DNA of 64,000 nt from Uliginosibacterium sp. 31-16 (lineage in GTDB: Bacteria; Pseudomonadota; Gammaproteobacteria; Burkholderiales; Rhodocyclaceae), in the NCBI RefSeq assembly GCF_030730865.1, contig NZ_JAVALZ010000003.1, positions 1 through 64,000 of the forward strand, read 5' to 3'. A program made the position numbers and the translations under genes. The notes beneath the pieces were generated by a model. It saw only the letters and a program-made list of their open reading frames with translations, searched no databases and was not told the DNA's origin. Positions 60,008 to 64,000 of this stretch are shown one piece after another. Numbering within the stretch: the first letter of the stretch is position 1; each line of letters opens with the position of its first letter.

Positions 60008-61063
60008 GTGACAACCCGGGTTCTTGTGGTGGATGATTCTGCGCTGATGCGGGCCGTGCTGGTTGAGGTCATCAATGCGGCACCGGATCTGCATGTCGCG
60101 GGAACCGCTTGTAACGCCCTTGAGGCCCGGGAATTCATCAAAACCCTGAATCCAGACGTGATGACGCTGGATGTCGACATGCCGCATATGGATGGGCTGG
60201 AGTTCCTGGCTCAGGTGATGCGCTTGCGGCCAATGCCGGTTGTAATGGTTTCGGGTCTGACCGAAAAGGACTCGGAAACTACCTTGCGTGCTCTGGAATT
60301 GGGGGCGGTAGACTTCGTCTCCAAACCCAGAACCGATCCGGTCGGGAATATTCATGCGTACGCTGACCAGATCTGCGAAAAGATTCGGGCGGCTGCTCTG
60401 TCTCGCAAGCATTTGGGCCAGGTGCCAAGCCAGCTTCGGTCCCCCGTCCTGTCGAGCATTCCGGGAGCTCCGCTTACCGCTAAAGTTTTGCAGGAAAAGC
60501 TTGTGCTGATCGGTGCTTCAACCGGAGGGACTGAGGCAATTCGTGAGGTGCTGATACGTTTTCCGGAAAGAATGCCGGGCATCCTGATCGTTCAGCACAT
60601 GCCGGAAATGTTCACGACCTCTTTCGCTCGCCGGCTGGATGGTTTGTGCAGTCTGCATGTAAAGGAGGCAGAGCATGGCGAGCGGGTCAAACCAGGGGTT
60701 GTCTATCTCGCTCCGGGGCATTCGCATCTGATGGTTCGACGGGTGTCCGGGGGATTTCAGTGTGAGCTGTCGCGTGAGAACCCAGTCAATCGTCACCGTC
60801 CCTCGGTAGAGGTGTTGTTCAACTCGGCTGCTGCACAGGTCGGACGCAGTGGTGTAGGGGTGATGTTGACGGGGATGGGGAAGGATGGTGCTCAAGCCAT
60901 GCTGAACATGCGTGAAGCGGGCAGCTACAACATCTGCCAGGATCAGGAAAGTTCGGTTGTATGGGGGATGCCGCGAGAGGCGACAATCAATGGTGCTGCG
61001 CATGAGGTGGCCTCCTTGCGCGAGATTGCAGGACGGGTGATGCACTCTCTGCGGGGTGTCTAG
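60008..61063 (+). CDS. cheB: Chemoreceptor methylesterase CheB (second copy)
   Basis: A 351-residue CheB starting with GTG at 60008. The receiver has D9/D10 and D55 (TLDVDMPHMDG). The esterase domain has catalytic Ser in LIGASTGGTEAI, His in IVQHMPEMFTTSFARRL and Asp in GMGKDGAQAM. It ends the motA-motB-HPt-cheR-cheB unit, with 275 bases before the STAS gene. It is paralogous to the copy at 23430. Confidence 0.94.
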   Translation: MTTRVLVVDDSALMRAVLVEVINAAPDLHVAGTACNALEAREFIKTLNPDVMTLDVDMPHMDGLEFLAQVMRLRPMPVVMVSGLTEKDSETTLRALELGAVDFVSKPRTDPVGNIHAYADQICEKIRAAALSRKHLGQVPSQLRSPVLSSIPGAPLTAKVLQEKLVLIGASTGGTEAIREVLIRFPERMPGILIVQHMPEMFTTSFARRLDGLCSLHVKEAEHGERVKPGVVYLAPGHSHLMVRRVSGGFQCELSRENPVNRHRPSVEVLFNSAAAQVGRSGVGVMLTGMGKDGAQAMLNMREAGSYNICQDQESSVVWGMPREATINGAAHEVASLREIAGRVMHSLRGV

Positions 61064-61338
61064 AGTTTCCTGCTGGCGTGGATACCCGATGTGCCCGAGA
61101 GTGCGGCTGGCGGCTGGTGCCGGGAAGCGCGAGTATGCTGACAAAAGCCTGTGTCCGACTCCTTAACGTAGTCGAGTGAAAGATATTCACGCGCGCAGCA
61201 AGCGGCAGATGACGGATTTCAGGATAATGTCGCCTGTTCAAGCAGATTGCTGCGATGTCGTAATTCGTATGGAAGCGTGGAAGCGCTTGCGAACGCCGGC
61301 ATCACTGTCCGAATACGTTTTGCAACTGGAGGTTTTCG

Positions 61339-61644
61339 ATGGATGCTCAAGTCACGATGAATGACGCACACGCTGTGCTGCGTCTGGCTGGTCGCTTCGA
61401 TTTCAAGGCGCACCGCGAGTTTCGCGATGCTGTCGATTCACTGCTTGGGCAGGCGGGAACCCGGCCGCTACAGGTGGATCTGAGCGAAGTTTCCTATCTC
61501 GACAGCTCGGCATTGGGCATGCTGCTGATGCTGCGTGACAAGGCAAAGGCTGCCAACAAGGATGTTGCGCTGATCGGAGTAAAAGGCAGTGTGCGACAGG
61601 TACTGGATATTGCCAATTTCTCCAAATTGTTTGCAATCAGCTGA
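61339..61644 (+). CDS. STAS-domain protein (anti-anti-sigma type)
   Basis: A 101-residue STAS protein: VLRLAGRFDFKAHREFRDAV, then VDLSEVSYLDSSALGMLLMLRDKA. Unlike the STAS protein of the first cluster it keeps the Ser pair after Asp (D55-S56-S57), so regulation by phosphorylation is possible. GGAGG lies 6 bases before the ATG. A hairpin (61662-61688) without a T-run follows 17 bases after the stop. Confidence 0.87.
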   Translation: MDAQVTMNDAHAVLRLAGRFDFKAHREFRDAVDSLLGQAGTRPLQVDLSEVSYLDSSALGMLLMLRDKAKAANKDVALIGVKGSVRQVLDIANFSKLFAIS

Positions 61645-62052
61645 TTCTTGTTCCCATGCGTCCTCCCTTGTGCTGTACACAGGGGAGGTCGGGGCATGCG
61701 ATCCTTGATTGCATGCATCGTCTCCGGCCGGAATTCTTCGGCCATATGAGTTTGCCCGGACGGGCTGACTTCCTCTGCGCTCCATTCGTTCGATCCGGCC
61801 CAATAAGTTTTGTTGATTGGTGTTGGCCTCTGCCCTCAAGTTGCAGCCGTTACTTACCGTTATCCGTTCGGGGTGTCGGTGTTGTACACATGGTTTCCTG
61901 AGCTTGCCTGCAAGGCGGTAATCCTTCTGCAAGCAAAGCGTGATGGGTGCTGGCGAGGCCTCAAGTTTGCAAAACAGGAGCCGTAAAATCATCAGGGGCT
62001 GCGCTCTGCGGGTCAGCACCTGACTGGGAAGAATCAAATAGCGGAGAACACC
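61645..62052. other. Intergenic region upstream of cheV
   Basis: About 400 bases. It holds a hairpin at 61662-61688 (11 bp, one G-T), a GCATGC-flanked palindrome at 61694-61716 and a FliA-like promoter at 61836-61863. Short open frames here lack ribosome sites and family resemblance. Confidence 0.5.
61836..61863 (+). promoter_or_regulatory. Possible FliA (sigma-28) promoter of the cheV pair
   Basis: TCAAGTTG, a 12-base spacer and ACCGTTAT resemble the site at 16386. It lies 190 bases before cheV, so a long leader would be needed. Confidence 0.45.
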
Positions 62053-63018
62053 ATGTCGGAATTGCTGAAAAACATTGATGCGAGAACCCGCCTGGCCGGG
62101 ACCAACAAGCTTGAGATCCTGCTGTTCTCTCTGGGAACAGACGTGCGTACCGGGCGCAAGGAAAGTTTCGGAATCAATGTATTCAAGGTCCGCGAGGTGA
62201 TGCGGACGCCTCCGATTACGGCTGCGCCAGACATGCAGCCCGGTGTGGAAGGCATGGTGTCATTGCGTGGTCAGTTGGTGCCGATCGTGGATCTGGCCAA
62301 ATACAGTGACATAGACCCCGAGGGTAAGCGCGAAATCATGATCGTGACCGAATACAACGGACACACACAGGGATTTCTTGTTGAAGGGGTGGATACCATC
62401 CTGCGCCTGGATTGGTCTCAGATGCGAGTGCCGCCGGAAATGATGACAACCAAGCTTGGCGGATTGGTGACTGCGGTGACCGAACTGGATGATGGCCGCC
62501 TGATCATGATGCTGGATGTTGAACGTGTGTTGGCCGAGACATCGCGCTATGACGATGATTATTTGTTCAAGGACATTCCACCCATCGGGCGCGATTTTTC
62601 CGTGCTGTTTGCCGATGACTCATCGGTAGCGCGAAAACAGATCGAAAAGACTCTTAATGTTCTGGGTGTGCGCTATGTTTCAACAGTCAATGGTCGTGCT
62701 GCATGGGATGAACTGGAGCGAATTGCCAGGCACGCCGAAGCGACGGGTCGCAAGGTATGGGAAGTTTTGCATCTGGTGCTGACGGATGTCGAGATGCCAG
62801 AAATGGATGGCTACATCCTGACCAAGAAAATCAAGAGTGATCCCCGTTTTGATGGAGTGCCGGTGCTGATGCACTCTTCCTTGTCCAGCATGTCCAATCA
62901 GACTTTGGGCAAATCGGTCGGAGTGGATGGCTATGTGCCGAAATTCGAACCGCATCGGCTGGCTGATGCCATACGCAGGATGCTGGCACCGGATCAGGTT
63001 ATTGAAACCATCTCCTGA
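62053..63018 (+). CDS. cheV: CheV coupling protein-receiver fusion, copy 1
   Basis: A 321-residue CheV. The N-terminal CheW-like domain (about 20-165; FGINVFKVREVMRTPPIT, GVEGMVSLRGQLVPIVDLAKY) couples receptors to CheA, and the C-terminal receiver (about 185-315) has LFADDSSVARK and LVLTDVEMPEMDGYIL with the acceptor Asp. It may buffer phosphoryl groups for adaptation. It begins 190 bases after the FliA-like site and ends 21 bases before a second cheV. Confidence 0.94.
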   Translation: MSELLKNIDARTRLAGTNKLEILLFSLGTDVRTGRKESFGINVFKVREVMRTPPITAAPDMQPGVEGMVSLRGQLVPIVDLAKYSDIDPEGKREIMIVTEYNGHTQGFLVEGVDTILRLDWSQMRVPPEMMTTKLGGLVTAVTELDDGRLIMMLDVERVLAETSRYDDDYLFKDIPPIGRDFSVLFADDSSVARKQIEKTLNVLGVRYVSTVNGRAAWDELERIARHAEATGRKVWEVLHLVLTDVEMPEMDGYILTKKIKSDPRFDGVPVLMHSSLSSMSNQTLGKSVGVDGYVPKFEPHRLADAIRRMLAPDQVIETIS

Positions 63019-63039
63019 AGCAGCGAACAAGGGGTAAAC

Positions 63040-63987
63040 ATGGAACATGCAAACACAAATCTGCTGGAGTCGGTCGACGCGCGGACCAAGCTCGCCGGAT
63101 CGAACCGCATGGAGATTCTGCTGTTTTCGCTGGGGACCAGCGAAACATTCGGCATCAATGTTTTCAAGGTGCGTGAGGTGTCAAAGACTCCTTTCATCAC
63201 CAAAGCTCCGAATATGCCAAGCGGGGTCGAAGGCTTGATTTCCTTGCGCGGCAATGTGATTCCGGTTTTGTCGCTGGCCAAGATAATCGGCATAGCCAAG
63301 CCCGGTCAAGGGCTGGGCAATTCGATGATGGTTACTGAGTACAGCAAGCGGACATTGGGGTTTCTGGTGCATGACGTCGACCGGATCATCCGTGTCGAGT
63401 GGGACAAGGTACGTCAGCCGGAAAACATGGCAGGCTCAACCCAGAATTACATTACGGCGATAACCGAATTGTCAGATGGAAAGCTTGTATCCATCCTGGA
63501 TGTTGAGACCATCCTGTCGCAAACTTTTGGTGAGGCGCCGGTGGGGCAGATAGCTGCGCTGGAAAGAGATGTCGAAGCGAATCTTTTCTTTGTGGATGAC
63601 TCTGCTATTGCGCGTAAGAAAATCGCTGAAGTGCTAGACAAGCTTGGCGTACGTCATAAGCATGCACTCAATGGTCTGGAGGCATGGACGCGACTGGATG
63701 GAATGGCAGCACATGCACAGCAGCAGAAGCGCAAACTGTCAGATGAGATAAACATGATCCTGGTGGATGCAGAGATGCCGGAGATGGACGGGTATGTCCT
63801 GACGCGCAACATCAAGAGCGATCCACGCTTTGACGGAATTCCTGTGGTAATGCATTCATCATTATCTTCCGAGGCCAATAGATCCATGGGGAAAGCAGTT
63901 GGTGTTGATGCCTATGTGGCAAAGTTTGATGCGGAAATACTGGCCGAGACCTTGCGCCCGTATCTTTTGAAGGCCCACAAGGATTAA
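63040..63987 (+). CDS. cheV: CheV coupling protein-receiver fusion, copy 2
   Basis: A 315-residue paralogue of the preceding gene, with the same domain order: CheW-like (FGINVFKVREVSKTPFIT, GVEGLISLRGNVIPVLSLAKI) and receiver (FFVDDSAIARKK, ILVDAEMPEMDGYVL, HSSLSSEANRSMGKAVGVDAYVAKF). Acceptor Asp and acidic residues are kept. The tandem arrangement points to a duplication. The window ends 13 bases after the stop. Confidence 0.94.
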   Translation: MEHANTNLLESVDARTKLAGSNRMEILLFSLGTSETFGINVFKVREVSKTPFITKAPNMPSGVEGLISLRGNVIPVLSLAKIIGIAKPGQGLGNSMMVTEYSKRTLGFLVHDVDRIIRVEWDKVRQPENMAGSTQNYITAITELSDGKLVSILDVETILSQTFGEAPVGQIAALERDVEANLFFVDDSAIARKKIAEVLDKLGVRHKHALNGLEAWTRLDGMAAHAQQQKRKLSDEINMILVDAEMPEMDGYVLTRNIKSDPRFDGIPVVMHSSLSSEANRSMGKAVGVDAYVAKFDAEILAETLRPYLLKAHKD

Positions 63988-64000
63988 TCCGGAGAATACA

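Noticed and set aside
61656-61901. 81-codon plus-strand open frame upstream of cheV
   Set aside because: No ribosome site or family resemblance, and it overlaps hairpins and the FliA-like promoter.

Overview
The window is about 64 kb of GC-rich bacterial chromosome, most likely from a betaproteobacterium. The pointers are a DUF3567-family gene (a betaproteobacterial family), FlhDC-controlled flagellar genes, MSHA-type pilus genes, a B12-dependent ribonucleotide reductase, and tRNA and terminator styles typical of the group. I cannot name the genus. No phage, insertion sequence, integrase, rRNA or CRISPR array is visible.

Layout. Positions 1-237 hold the end of a tRNA-Glu, a complete tRNA-Asp and a terminator. 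Positions 333-15438 form one long, tightly overlapping operon for an MSHA-type (type IVa-like) pilus: extension ATPase and platform protein, six prepilin-like proteins, the large lectin-like MshQ, the inner-membrane assembly proteins, the secretin and a TPR protein. The module order is inverted relative to the Vibrio msh locus and no mshM is seen. A small unknown gene and HU follow. Positions 16386-25808 are a complete chemosensory cluster (MCP, CheY, STAS, CheA, MCP, CheW, CheR, CheB, REC-EAL) behind a FliA-type promoter. Positions 25.9-34.7 kb are an accessory-looking stretch: lipoproteins, a methyltransferase/exonuclease/Fe-S trio, a YecH protein, a Cache-domain MCP, and several copies of a palindromic dispersed repeat. 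Next come nrdJ with a paired NrdR-box operator (34.7-37.8 kb), an HDOD protein, small conserved genes, greB, a sensor kinase and htpG behind a heat-shock-type promoter (to 44.2 kb). Positions 44.3-48.9 kb hold four consecutive exported-protein genes, including a CsgG/FlgT-like lipoprotein, that I cannot assign to a known system. After a SemiSWEET transporter, an HNH nuclease, a TonB-like protein and a Nudix hydrolase come two multi-domain diguanylate cyclases (51.5-55.2 kb). The last 8.5 kb is a flagellar/chemotaxis locus: flhDC, motAB, an HPt-only protein, cheR, cheB, a STAS protein and two tandem cheV genes.

How it fits together. Motility, chemosensing and cyclic di-GMP dominate. MshE carries the N-terminal motif known to bind c-di-GMP, the first chemosensory cluster ends in a predicted c-di-GMP phosphodiesterase, and two GGDEF proteins sit just before flhDC. 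FliA-like promoters of similar form occur before the first che cluster, motA, the Cache MCP and, more weakly, the cheV pair. The inference is that surface attachment by the pilus and flagellar motility are co-ordinated through chemosensory signalling and c-di-GMP. The sequence supports the parts list; the wiring is inference.
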